This document shows, piece by piece, positions 48,157 through 56,326 of a DNA stretch of 62,043 nt (the first letter of the stretch is position 1; each line of letters starts with the position of its first letter). Location of the stretch: assembly GCA_024103275.1 (NCBI GenBank), contig JAGFIV010000122.1, positions 1 through 62,043 on the forward strand, written 5' to 3'. The notes beneath the pieces are model-generated. The model ran no database searches and had not been told where the DNA came from. It saw only the letters and a program-made list of their open reading frames with translations. This DNA is from Flavobacteriales bacterium (GTDB taxonomy: Bacteria > Bacteroidota > Bacteroidia > Flavobacteriales_F > PHOS-HE28). Position numbers and translations under genes: made by a program.

Positions 48157-48618
48157 TCAGTTCGCCGTGGGGGCCATCGGGCTGGTGGCCTTCACCGGCG
48201 TGGTAGGCTTGGCATCGGCCGTGGCCTTCACTTCACCCTTGATGCGGACGATCTTGGTGGGGGCATTGACCGCATTGCTGGTGATGGTGACCGATTTGTT
48301 GATCGGACCTACCCGGTTGCTGTCATACTTCACCGTGATCAGCGTGGATGCTCCGGGTGCCACGGGGGCCGTGTCGCACTTGGGCACCGTGCAGCCGCAG
48401 CTTCCCTTGCAGCTGCTGATGATCAACGGCTGGTCGCCCGTATTGGTCACCTTGAACTCACACGTCCCGTTCGCCCCCTGGTCGATGGTGCCGTAGTCAT
48501 GCACCTCCTTGTCAAGGCTGATCATGGGGCCGCTGCCGCCGACGGTACGCGTGTTCTCTTGGGCGAACGCCCCGATCACCAGGGCGCTCAGGCCAAGGGT
48601 GGCAATGAATTTTTTCAT
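48157..48618 (-). CDS. DUF1573 secreted protein
   Basis: 153-residue exported protein. Signal peptide ~1-20 (MKKFIATLGLSALVIGAFAQ), then one DUF1573 immunoglobulin-like domain: HDYGTIDQGANGTCEFKVTNTGDQPLIISSCKGSCGCTVPKCDTAPVAPGAS-type layout, with the family CGC motif (SCGCTVP, ~73-79), and TVKYDSNRVGPINKSVTITSNA. The C-terminal ~25 residues are Pro/Thr/Ala-rich. Such proteins are abundant in Bacteroidota envelopes; the role is unknown. ATG at 48618 gives the signal peptide, and a TAAACTTTG box lies 74 bases upstream. Confidence 0.93.
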   Translation of the reverse strand: MKKFIATLGLSALVIGAFAQENTRTVGGSGPMISLDKEVHDYGTIDQGANGTCEFKVTNTGDQPLIISSCKGSCGCTVPKCDTAPVAPGASTLITVKYDSNRVGPINKSVTITSNAVNAPTKIVRIKGEVKATADAKPTTPVKATSPMAPTAN

Positions 48619-48752
48619 CGGTTGTTTTTCTTGGTTTTTCAGTGACGAGCCAAAGATTGGGCCATGTACCGTGCGGGGGGGAGACATTAACCAAAGTTTA
48701 ACAGCGCCTGCCACGCATGGCCGTTGGTGCAATCAAGCGCAACTTTGGTGCC

Positions 48753-50144
48753 ATGTCGGCCGTGGGCAGGGGAGTGCGTTTGGTGCGGGAGGCCCTGCAA
48801 GGGGGTGAGCGTGACTACACCACCATGGGATTGCGCAGGGCCGTGTTGCTGTTGGGCATCCCCATGGTGCTGGAAATGGCCATGGAGTCGCTTTTCGCGC
48901 TGGTGGATGTCCTCTTCGTGAGCCGGCTCGGCACGGATGCGGTGGCGGTGGTGGGCCTTACCGAGGGGGTGATGACCTTGGTGTACAGCCTGGCCTGGGG
49001 CCTGGGGGCGGGGATCACCGCCGTGGTGGCCCGCCGTACCGGTGAGAAGGACGGGGAAGGTATGAGGCGTGCGACCGGGCAGGCCCTCTGGATCATCGTG
49101 GCCCTGGGGGTGCTGCTCGCCTTGCCGGGCCCGTTGCATGCGCCCGGCTTGCTGCGGCTGATGGGGGCCTCGGCGGCCGTGGAGAAACTGGGCACGCCCT
49201 TCATGCGGTGGATGCTCGGCACCAATGTGCTGATCTTGCTGCTGTTCGGTATCAACGCCGCCTTCCGGGGGGCCGGGCGCGCGGCCTTGGCCATGCGTTC
49301 ATTGTGGCTGGCCAATCTGATCAATATCGTGCTGGACCCCATCCTGATCTTCGGGCTAGGCCCCGTGCCGGCCATGGGGGTCACCGGCGCCGCGGTGGCC
49401 ACGGTGATCGGACGGGGCTGCGGGGTGGCATACCAATGCTGGCATCTTTTCAATGGCCCGGGCACGTTGAGGCTGGCACGCCGCCACATGGCCGTTGCGT
49501 GGTCCGTACTGCTCGGTATCCTGCGCCTTTCCGGTTCGGCCTGCGCCCAGTCCCTGATCGCCTCGGCCAGTTGGCTGTTCCTGGTGCGCATCGTGGCCGC
49601 CTTTGGCAGCGATGCCGTGGCCGGTTATACAGTGGCCGTGCGGATCGTCATCTTCGTCCTACTGCCGGCGTGGGGCATCGCCAATGCCGCCTCCACCCTC
49701 GTGGGGCAAAACCTGGGGGCCATGCAACCTGGCCGCGCCGAGCGCAGCGCGTGGATGTGCGGGCACGCCAACATGCTGTACATGGCGGGAATGACGCTGC
49801 TCTTCCTGGCCCTGGCACCTTGGGCCATGGGATTTTTCACCACGGACCCGGTGGTGGGCACCACGGGGGTGCTGGCCCTGCGCATCGTTTCCCTGGGCTA
49901 CGTCTTCTACGCATACGGCATGGTGTTGTCCCAAGCGTTCAATGGCGCCGGGGACACGCGGACCCCGCTATGGTTGAACCTGGTATGCTTCTGGCTGGTG
50001 GAAATCCCCTTGGCCTGGCTCCTTGCCCATCGCATGCAGGCGCCGGAAGGGGTGTTCATCGCCATCGCGTTCAGCGAAAGCCTGCTGGCCATCCTCTGCA
50101 TGTCGATCTTCCGCCAAGGGCGATGGAAGCTGATGCGCGTTTGA
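48753..50144 (+). CDS. MATE-family multidrug/metabolite exporter
   Basis: 463-residue inner-membrane MATE transporter with 12 hydrophobic segments in two homologous halves. Seen: the pre-helix REALQGGERDYTT, then AVLLLGIPMVLEMAMESLFALVDVLFVSRLG (TM1), VVGLTEGV, the GAGITAVVARRTGEKD loop, NAAFRGAGR in half one, and the matching FNGAGDTRTPLW in half two. MATE exporters use sodium or proton gradients to expel cationic compounds; the substrate is not predictable. ATG 48753 is used; an ATG at 48717 adds 12 unconserved residues. It is divergent from the DUF1573 gene. Confidence 0.94.
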   Translation: MSAVGRGVRLVREALQGGERDYTTMGLRRAVLLLGIPMVLEMAMESLFALVDVLFVSRLGTDAVAVVGLTEGVMTLVYSLAWGLGAGITAVVARRTGEKDGEGMRRATGQALWIIVALGVLLALPGPLHAPGLLRLMGASAAVEKLGTPFMRWMLGTNVLILLLFGINAAFRGAGRAALAMRSLWLANLINIVLDPILIFGLGPVPAMGVTGAAVATVIGRGCGVAYQCWHLFNGPGTLRLARRHMAVAWSVLLGILRLSGSACAQSLIASASWLFLVRIVAAFGSDAVAGYTVAVRIVIFVLLPAWGIANAASTLVGQNLGAMQPGRAERSAWMCGHANMLYMAGMTLLFLALAPWAMGFFTTDPVVGTTGVLALRIVSLGYVFYAYGMVLSQAFNGAGDTRTPLWLNLVCFWLVEIPLAWLLAHRMQAPEGVFIAIAFSESLLAILCMSIFRQGRWKLMRV

Positions 50145-50160
50145 TCCCCCCGGGTGGACG

Positions 50161-50919
50161 CTATGGCTTGGCCCGCAGCTTCGGCCTGCCCTCGGCCTCC
50201 CACTTCAGCACGGTGTCCAGGATCTGTTCGATCTTCCGGCTGTCCGCCCAGGTGCCGCGGAAGATCATCCGGCCTTCTTCATCGATCACATAGGCGCCGT
50301 TGGGCACCCGTCCATAGGCGTTCAGTACGTTGTTGTCCAAACCGTCCACGAGCACGGGGAGCTTGGTCAATGCGGCGAATTCCGCAGCATATTTCCGTTT
50401 TTGTTCCATGGCCTTGGGCACCGGATAGGCCTTGTACCGCTTCTTGTCCGCCGGATGCAGTTCCTTGCCGTAAATGACGAACAGCTCCACCTTGGCCGTG
50501 TCGTACCTCGGCAGCAAGGCGTCCCAGAACGGCAGCTGCGCCCGGGCCGGCGGATTGGTGATGCTCCCGAACATGAAGGCCCGCAATTTGCCCCCGTGGC
50601 CGCCCAGATGGTATGGCTTCCCGGTACGGACATCGGGCAGCGTGAAATCGTACGGGTGGTCCGGCACGTTCGCGCCTTCGCTGTACGCCTGGATGTCGCG
50701 CACCGTGGCCTTGATCATCTTGTCGAAGTTCATCCGCCACATGCTCACCTGCTTCCGCATGGCCTGGATCTCGGGCTTGGTGTAGCCGTTGAGGTAGAAG
50801 TCCAGGTCATCGTTGAACCGGATGCCCCCGGGCCCGCGGTAGGGCTCCGGGTCCCAGTTCTGTACCTGCGCCGATAGCGGCAGTGCCAGGAGCGTCAGCA
50901 AGAAGAACAGGTTCCGCAT
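50161..50919 (-). CDS. deiodinase-like thioredoxin-fold protein, catalytic Cys replaced
   Basis: 252-residue exported protein (signal MRNLFFLLTLLALPLSAQ). Residues ~95-250 resemble the iodothyronine-deiodinase branch of the thioredoxin fold: FMFGSITNPPARAQLPF corresponds to the family NFGSxTCPPF block, VELFVIYGKELHPAD to the VYIxEAHPxD block, and LPVLVDGLDNNVLNAYGRVPNGAYVIDEEGRMIFRG to its C-terminal part. The position of the catalytic Cys or selenocysteine is Asn (SITNPP), so redox catalysis through that residue seems lost. It ends 16 bases from the convergent MATE stop and starts head-to-head with the cyanophycinase-like gene. Confidence 0.82.
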   Translation of the reverse strand: MRNLFFLLTLLALPLSAQVQNWDPEPYRGPGGIRFNDDLDFYLNGYTKPEIQAMRKQVSMWRMNFDKMIKATVRDIQAYSEGANVPDHPYDFTLPDVRTGKPYHLGGHGGKLRAFMFGSITNPPARAQLPFWDALLPRYDTAKVELFVIYGKELHPADKKRYKAYPVPKAMEQKRKYAAEFAALTKLPVLVDGLDNNVLNAYGRVPNGAYVIDEEGRMIFRGTWADSRKIEQILDTVLKWEAEGRPKLRAKP

Positions 50920-50950
50920 GCGGTAAAAGTAGATCGCGGATATTCGTGTC

Positions 50951-52243
50951 ATGGTACGCATCGCCGTTTCCGCCTCCGCTTTCCTGCTGGTCCCGGCCTT
51001 GGTGGCCCAGCCCTATACCAGTTATTTCACGGGCAGCCCCGTGGATGTGTCGCCTGCCCCGTTGGGCGGCACGTGCATGATGGGCGGGGCCACCGAACAT
51101 GACGGTGCCATGGCCTGGTTCCTGCAACGCGCCAACGGCGGTGACGTGGTGGTGCTGCGCGCCAGCGGCTCCGATGGCTACAACGACTACCTGTACAGCG
51201 TGCTGGGCGGCATCAACTCCGTGGAGACCATCGTGTTCAACCAGGCCGAGGCGGCAGCCCATCCGTATGTGCTGGAGCGGATCGACCGGGCGGAGGCCAT
51301 CTGGTTTGCGGGCGGCGACCAATGGAACTACGTGAGCTACTGGCGGGGCAGCCCGGTGGCCGGGCATGTGAACCAGGCCATCGCCCAGCGCAACGTGGCC
51401 GTGGGCGGCACCAGCGCGGGCATGGCCATCCTGGGCAGCCACTACTTCACCGCGCAGAACGGCACGGTCTCCAGTGCCACGGCCTTGGCCGATCCGTATG
51501 CACCGTCGGTGACGGTCAGCGACGTGCCCTTCCTGGTGGTGCCTTTCCTGCACCACGTGATCACCGATACCCACTACGACGACCCCGACCGGAGGGGGCG
51601 GCACACGGTGTTCCTGGCGCGGATGGCCGCGGATCAAGGGATACGGGCGCAGGGCATCGCCTGCAACGAGTATGTGGCGGTGACCATCGACCCCGGCGGG
51701 ACCGCCCGTGTGTGGGGCGAGTGGCCGGACTACCAGGAGTATGCTTTTTTCCTGCGGGTGAACTGCGTGGAGCCGGCCGCGCCCGAGACCTGCATGCCGG
51801 GCCAGCCGCTCACCTGGCAACGCGACGGCCAAGCCGTGAAGGTATACAAGGTGCCCGGCCTGATGCAGGGAGGCAATTGGTTCGACCTCAATGATTGGAT
51901 GACCGGGAGCGGAGGAAGCTGGGAACACTGGACCGTGCAAGCGGGATCATTCTCCGCCCAACCCGGCACGGCCCCCGCGTGTGACGGGTCCGTGTCCATC
52001 GATCCCATGGTCCCGCCCGTGATCGGTGTCCGCTGGGACCGCGAACGCCGCAGGGCCGCCCTCACGAGTTTGCCCGAGGGCGCGGAACTGCGGGCCTTTA
52101 CGGCTGAGGGGCGGCGCTTGGCCCTGCACGCCTCGGGGAGCGGCAGCGGGCGTACCGTGGACTTCCCCGCCTGCACCACGGGCCTGGTCCTGCTTCAGGC
52201 CGTGTGGCCCCAGGGCAGCCTGGTGTGGCGCTCAGGGTTTTGA
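50951..52243 (+). CDS. cyanophycinase-like S51 peptidase, probable T9SS cargo
   Basis: 430-residue secreted protein. Signal ~1-19 (VSASAFLLVPALVAQ), then a cyanophycinase/peptidase S51 domain (~35-270) with GGTCMMGGATEHDGAM, IWFAGGDQWNY (~115), the nucleophile Ser in VGGTSAGMAILG (~150-161) and PFLHHVITDTHYDDPDRRGR, where the His and acidic residues of the active site are expected. The last ~75 residues (SLPEGAELRAFTAEGRRL...GLVLLQAVWPQGSLVW) look like a type A T9SS sorting domain, which fits the plug protein in this window. It may cleave beta-aspartyl or arginyl-aspartyl peptides. Confidence 0.88.
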   Translation: MVRIAVSASAFLLVPALVAQPYTSYFTGSPVDVSPAPLGGTCMMGGATEHDGAMAWFLQRANGGDVVVLRASGSDGYNDYLYSVLGGINSVETIVFNQAEAAAHPYVLERIDRAEAIWFAGGDQWNYVSYWRGSPVAGHVNQAIAQRNVAVGGTSAGMAILGSHYFTAQNGTVSSATALADPYAPSVTVSDVPFLVVPFLHHVITDTHYDDPDRRGRHTVFLARMAADQGIRAQGIACNEYVAVTIDPGGTARVWGEWPDYQEYAFFLRVNCVEPAAPETCMPGQPLTWQRDGQAVKVYKVPGLMQGGNWFDLNDWMTGSGGSWEHWTVQAGSFSAQPGTAPACDGSVSIDPMVPPVIGVRWDRERRRAALTSLPEGAELRAFTAEGRRLALHASGSGSGRTVDFPACTTGLVLLQAVWPQGSLVWRSGF

Positions 52244-52804
52244 GGCGGGGGCGGTGCGCTTGCTCTTGAAGCTGGCGTGGAACGCACCGAACTCGGTGCC
52301 GTTCTTGTATACCCCTTCCCCGAAGTAGCTCAGGATGGGCTCGATCTGCTCCGGCGTCATATAGCCCTGCACGGGGGTCAGCACCTGCCCTTCGCTGTCC
52401 ATGTACACCATGGTGGGGTAGGCCACCCGTCCGTTCACCGGGGCGATGGCCATGGTGAGCTCATGGGTGCTGTTGCGGCTGGAGGCCATGGCCGGGTTGA
52501 ACCCCGGGTTCCGGTAGGTTTTGCCGTTGTACACCACGTCCGCTCCCCCCTCTGCGTTGAATTTCACCGGGTGGTAGTGCGTGTTGATGTATTCGGCCGT
52601 CTGCGGGTCGTGGAAGGTGTTGCGGTCCAGCATGCGGCAAGGGCCGCACCAGGCCGTGTACACATCGATCAGGATCGGCTTGCCATCCTTCTTGGCTGCT
52701 TTCTGCGCGGTTTCCAGGTCGGTCCATTTCACCAGGGCATCGGCGTGGTCTTGTGCGGCAAGCGCCAAGGGGGCCAGGCAGAGGGCGAAGAGCAGGTTGC
52801 GCAT
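52232..52804 (-). CDS. secreted thioredoxin-family protein
   Basis: 190-residue exported thioredoxin-fold protein. Signal ~1-17 (LLFALCLAPLALAAQ), then VKWTDLETAQKAAKKDGKPILIDVYTAWCGPCRMLDRNTFHDP, with the redox motif CGPC (~53-56) preceded by Trp as in thioredoxin, and VAYPTMVYMDSEGQVL with the cis-Pro (~126). This matches the Thioredoxin_7/DUF255-like group that reduces periplasmic disulfides. Its 3' end overlaps the convergent peptidase gene by 12 bases. It is the last gene of the minus-strand run that begins with DPP IV, 64 bases after the third POT gene. Confidence 0.92.
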   Translation of the reverse strand: MRNLLFALCLAPLALAAQDHADALVKWTDLETAQKAAKKDGKPILIDVYTAWCGPCRMLDRNTFHDPQTAEYINTHYHPVKFNAEGGADVVYNGKTYRNPGFNPAMASSRNSTHELTMAIAPVNGRVAYPTMVYMDSEGQVLTPVQGYMTPEQIEPILSYFGEGVYKNGTEFGAFHASFKSKRTAPASKP

Positions 52805-52868
52805 CGATTGGGGGTTGTTCAGGGGTGTATTGCCAAGATCGTGCCGCGTTTCAGCATGCCGGGCGGGT

Positions 52869-54527
52869 TCAATGCACCCCGCGCATCAGCTTGCGCACCA
52901 GGGGTGAAATGGCCACCAAGGCGATCCCGAGCAGCACGCCGTAGAGGGCGAATTCGCGGTAGCCCGTGGTGTAGGCGATCAACTTGTCGTAGTTCGGCGT
53001 GTCCTTGGCCACGCTGATGCTGGCGCCGAGCAGGCCCGCCACGTACTGCCCGTAGGCGCTGGCCAGGAACCACATGCCCATCATCAGGCCCTGGATGGAC
53101 TGCGGGCTCAGCTTGGTCATCAGGCTGAGGCCGATCGGCGAGAGGCACAGCTCGCCGAAGGTGATCACCAGGTAGGCCAAGGTGAAGACGTTCATCGAGG
53201 TGAGGCCGTCCGTGGTGGCGAAGAAGACGGTGGAGTAGAACACATAGAACGCGATGCCCAGCAGCAGGAAGCCCAGGCCGAACTTCACCACGGAGTTGGG
53301 CTCCATTTTGCGCTTGCCCAGCCAGATCCACAGCAGGCCCACCAAGGGGGCGAACAGGATGATGAAGAGCGCATTGGCCCCGTTGTTCAGCACGTTGGGG
53401 TCCATGGGGATGAAGCCCAGCAGCGTGGGCCGCAGGTGGTTCAGGGCGAAAATGCTGAGCGAGCCGCCCGCCTGCTCATACAAGGCCCAAAAGACGATGG
53501 AGAACAGGATGAAGATCAGGGCGGCGTGCAACCGCTTCTGCACCTTGTTCCCCGTTATCATGGCCGCGATGAGCACCCCCGCCGTGGCGGTCCACACCAC
53601 CTTTTCCACCAGGCTGCCCAGGCCCAGCTCCAGCGTATCGAGCACCAGCAACGCGCCCGAAAGCAGCACCATGCCCGCCGACAGCGAGAGCCAGAGGGGG
53701 TTCCCCTCCTCGCCGTCGGGCCCGGTGAACTTGCGCATGATCCAGAGCAGGTACGCCAGGGCCACCGGTCCGATCACGTACATGAACAGGTCGGTGTAAC
53801 CCGTGTTGGTCACCAGGATCAGGATCAGCGGGATGCTTAGCAGGGTGCCCAGGTACACGGCGATCTCCTTGATCCGCCGGGATGCCGGGGTGTTGGTATC
53901 ACGCAGCGGCGAAAGCCCGATCGGCCCCATGTGCCTGCGGTAGAGCCAGAAGTTGAGCAGGCTGATCGTCATGACGATGCTCACCAGCAGGAAGGCCCAG
54001 CGCCAGCTATGGTGCTTGCCCACGTAGATCATCAGCGAGCCGCCCAGCAGCGCACCCGCGTTGATGCCTGAATAGAAGAGGCTGAAGCCGGCATCGCGCC
54101 GCACGTCCCCGTCGTGGTACAGCTGCCCCACCATGGTGCTGATGTTGGGCTTGAAGAATCCCGTGCCGATGATGGAGAAGCAGATGCCGATGTAGAACAG
54201 GTCGTGCGGGGAGAAGGCGATCACCAGGCCGCCCGCGATCATCATGGCCGCGCCCCAGAAGAGCGACTTCTGGAAGCCGAGGATCTTGTCCGCGAAAAGG
54301 CCGCCGATGAAGGTGAAGGCGTACACGAACGCCTGGATGGCGCCGTATTGCAGGTTGGCCACCTTGTCGGCCAGGCCCAGCTCGCTCACCATGAACACCA
54401 CGAGCATGCCCCGCATGCCGTAGAAGCAGAAACGCTCCCACATTTCGCTACCGGCCAGGTGCCAGAGCTGCCTGGGGTATTTCCCCTTGAAGTCGCGGAT
54501 CTCCTGGAGCGTGATCTGTTCTGCCAT
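52869..54527 (-). CDS. POT-family peptide:H+ symporter (third of three)
   Basis: 552-residue proton-dependent oligopeptide transporter with about 14 hydrophobic segments. Seen: ExxERF motif in GSEMWERFCFYGMRGML (~28-36), FFKPNISTMVGQLY (~123), the PTR2 signature FSLFYSGINAGALLGGSL (~145), and FWALYEQAGGSLSIFA (~345). It imports di- and tripeptides with protons across the inner membrane. It is only 6 bases downstream of a second POT gene, so they share a transcript. The N-terminus differs from the other two (AEQITLQEIRDFKGKYPRQLWHL), which lack this leader. Confidence 0.95.
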   Translation of the reverse strand: MAEQITLQEIRDFKGKYPRQLWHLAGSEMWERFCFYGMRGMLVVFMVSELGLADKVANLQYGAIQAFVYAFTFIGGLFADKILGFQKSLFWGAAMMIAGGLVIAFSPHDLFYIGICFSIIGTGFFKPNISTMVGQLYHDGDVRRDAGFSLFYSGINAGALLGGSLMIYVGKHHSWRWAFLLVSIVMTISLLNFWLYRRHMGPIGLSPLRDTNTPASRRIKEIAVYLGTLLSIPLILILVTNTGYTDLFMYVIGPVALAYLLWIMRKFTGPDGEEGNPLWLSLSAGMVLLSGALLVLDTLELGLGSLVEKVVWTATAGVLIAAMITGNKVQKRLHAALIFILFSIVFWALYEQAGGSLSIFALNHLRPTLLGFIPMDPNVLNNGANALFIILFAPLVGLLWIWLGKRKMEPNSVVKFGLGFLLLGIAFYVFYSTVFFATTDGLTSMNVFTLAYLVITFGELCLSPIGLSLMTKLSPQSIQGLMMGMWFLASAYGQYVAGLLGASISVAKDTPNYDKLIAYTTGYREFALYGVLLGIALVAISPLVRKLMRGVH

Positions 54528-54533
54528 GCCGTG

Positions 54534-56129
54534 TCAATGGATGTTCTTCTCGCGCATCACCGCCTTCAGCCAACGCAACAGCAGGAACAGCATGGCCGAT
54601 GCGCCCAGCGCGAGAACGAAGTTCATCAAAAAGAAATTGGCCTTGTTGCCGAAGCCTTCCCACAGGCCACTGAGCATGCCGCTGAGCTTGTTGCCCACGG
54701 AGGTGCTCAGGAAGAAGCCGCCCATCATCAGGGCCGTGATCCGTGGCGGGCTGAGCTTGCTCACCAGCGACAGGCCCATGGGGCTCAGGCACAGCTCACC
54801 CACGGTGATCACCCCGTAGGAGGCGATCAACCACCAGCTGCTGGCCTTGCTCTCCAGGTTGTTGGTGGCCATTACCGCGCCCACCATCACCAAGGCGCTC
54901 AATGCGGTGATGAGCAGGCCCAGGGCAATCTTGGTGGGGGTGGCCGGTTCCTTCCCGCGTGCCCGCATCCAGCCCCAGAAGCCCACCACGATGGGCGTGA
55001 GCAGGATGATCCAGAAGGGGTTCACGCTCTGGTACAGCTGGGTGGAATAAAGCTTCAGGCTTTGCTCTTCCGCCGGCACCCGGTCGGCGGGCAGCGTGGC
55101 GAAATAATGGGCGCTTGCCGGGTCGGTTGCCGGCCCCAGGTTGGTCACCGTTTCGGCCATGCCCGCCTTGTCCGCCACCTGGCTGATGGCCGTGGGCATC
55201 TCGCGGTCCGTGTAGTCCTTGGCCCACACGGTGAGCGCATCGCCGTTCTGGTGGAACACGGCCCAGAAAATGACCAGGCACGCGAACACGGCCAGCAGCG
55301 CACCGATCGGCCGCTTGTCCTCCGGGCTGGCCTTCACGTACAGGTAGATGAAGAAGGCCACCACCGGTATGCAGCCGAAGATGAAGGCGTCATTGGTGTC
55401 CGAGCCGAGCAGGTTCCCGGGGATCAGGTAGCCGATGATGCCGAAAACGAACATGGGCACCAAGGTGCTCAGCAGGATGCGGCCCGTGCCCATGTCGCCC
55501 GGCTGCAGCGGCTTGATCACGTCCGCCTCCTGCACATGCCGCTGGCCGCCCAGGAAGATGAGCACGCCGACCATCATGCCCGCACCGGCGGCCGCAAAGG
55601 CATGGCCCCAGCCGTAATTGATCTGCATGTAGGCCGCCACGAAGTTGCAGACGAAGGCACCGATGTTTATGCCCATGTAGAAAATGTTGTACCCGGCATC
55701 CTTGTTGTCGCGGTAGCGGTCGTCGTTGTACAGGTTGCCCACCAAGGTGCTGATGTTGGGCTTGAACATGCCGTTGCCCAGGATGATCAGCAGCAGGCCC
55801 ACGTAAAAGGCCGTGACATCGTGGACGGCCAAGGTGAAATAGCCGGAAGCCATCAGCAGCCCGCCGATGAGGATGCTCTTGCGGAAGCCCAGGATCCGGT
55901 CCGCGAGCAGCCCGCCGATGAAGGGGGTGAGGTACACCAGGCCGAGGTAGGTGCCGTAGATGTCGCTCTTCTCCGCGGCGCTCATCCCCATGCCGCCGTT
56001 CTCCCAGCCGTCCAGCATGTACAGGGCGAAAATGCCCAGCATGAGGTAGTAGCCGAAACGTTCCCACATTTCGGTGAAAAAGAGCACGTAGAGGCCCTTG
56101 GGGTGCTTGGCCGTGGCACTGTTGGTCAT
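54534..56129 (-). CDS. POT-family peptide:H+ symporter (second of three)
   Basis: 531-residue POT transporter. Seen: HPKGLYVLFFTEMWERFGYYLML (ExxERF, ~17-24), FKPNISTLVGNLY (~117), the PTR2 signature YNIFYMGINIGAFVCNFVA (~139), FWAVFHQNGDALTVWA (~248) and SLVSKLSPPRITALMMGGFFLS (~455). A loop of ~60 extra residues with STQLYQSVNPFWIILL-type ending precedes the later helices, a feature shared with the first POT gene and common in Bacteroidota. Expected to import di- and tripeptides; specificity versus its two neighbours is unknown. It is 189 bases downstream of POT one. Confidence 0.95.
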   Translation of the reverse strand: MTNSATAKHPKGLYVLFFTEMWERFGYYLMLGIFALYMLDGWENGGMGMSAAEKSDIYGTYLGLVYLTPFIGGLLADRILGFRKSILIGGLLMASGYFTLAVHDVTAFYVGLLLIILGNGMFKPNISTLVGNLYNDDRYRDNKDAGYNIFYMGINIGAFVCNFVAAYMQINYGWGHAFAAAGAGMMVGVLIFLGGQRHVQEADVIKPLQPGDMGTGRILLSTLVPMFVFGIIGYLIPGNLLGSDTNDAFIFGCIPVVAFFIYLYVKASPEDKRPIGALLAVFACLVIFWAVFHQNGDALTVWAKDYTDREMPTAISQVADKAGMAETVTNLGPATDPASAHYFATLPADRVPAEEQSLKLYSTQLYQSVNPFWIILLTPIVVGFWGWMRARGKEPATPTKIALGLLITALSALVMVGAVMATNNLESKASSWWLIASYGVITVGELCLSPMGLSLVSKLSPPRITALMMGGFFLSTSVGNKLSGMLSGLWEGFGNKANFFLMNFVLALGASAMLFLLLRWLKAVMREKNIH

Positions 56130-56289
56130 GGTCAGGTGGATGAAGGGCTTATGGCGGAAGGTGTGGACGCCCGTTTTGCGGCCTCAATGGTCCGGCATGC
56201 GTGGATGGAGGAGACAGGTGAACGGCCACTGGCCATCAATGGGGTGTCCCGGTAGGTATCCGTTCCATCCATTCGGGTCACCCAGCCTC

Positions 56290-56326
56290 CCATTTTCCAT
56301 TTTTCAGCATTCAGCTTTTCAATTGA
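56290..56326. repeat. one-armed heptamer element at the POT gene end
   Basis: Left arm only: heptamers CCATTTT, CCATTTT, TCAGCAT, TCAGCTT followed by the core TTCAATTGA. The palindromic core TCAATTGA holds the stop codon of the overlapping POT gene (TGA on the minus strand at 56319-56321). No right arm follows; coding sequence begins there. Confidence 0.6.
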
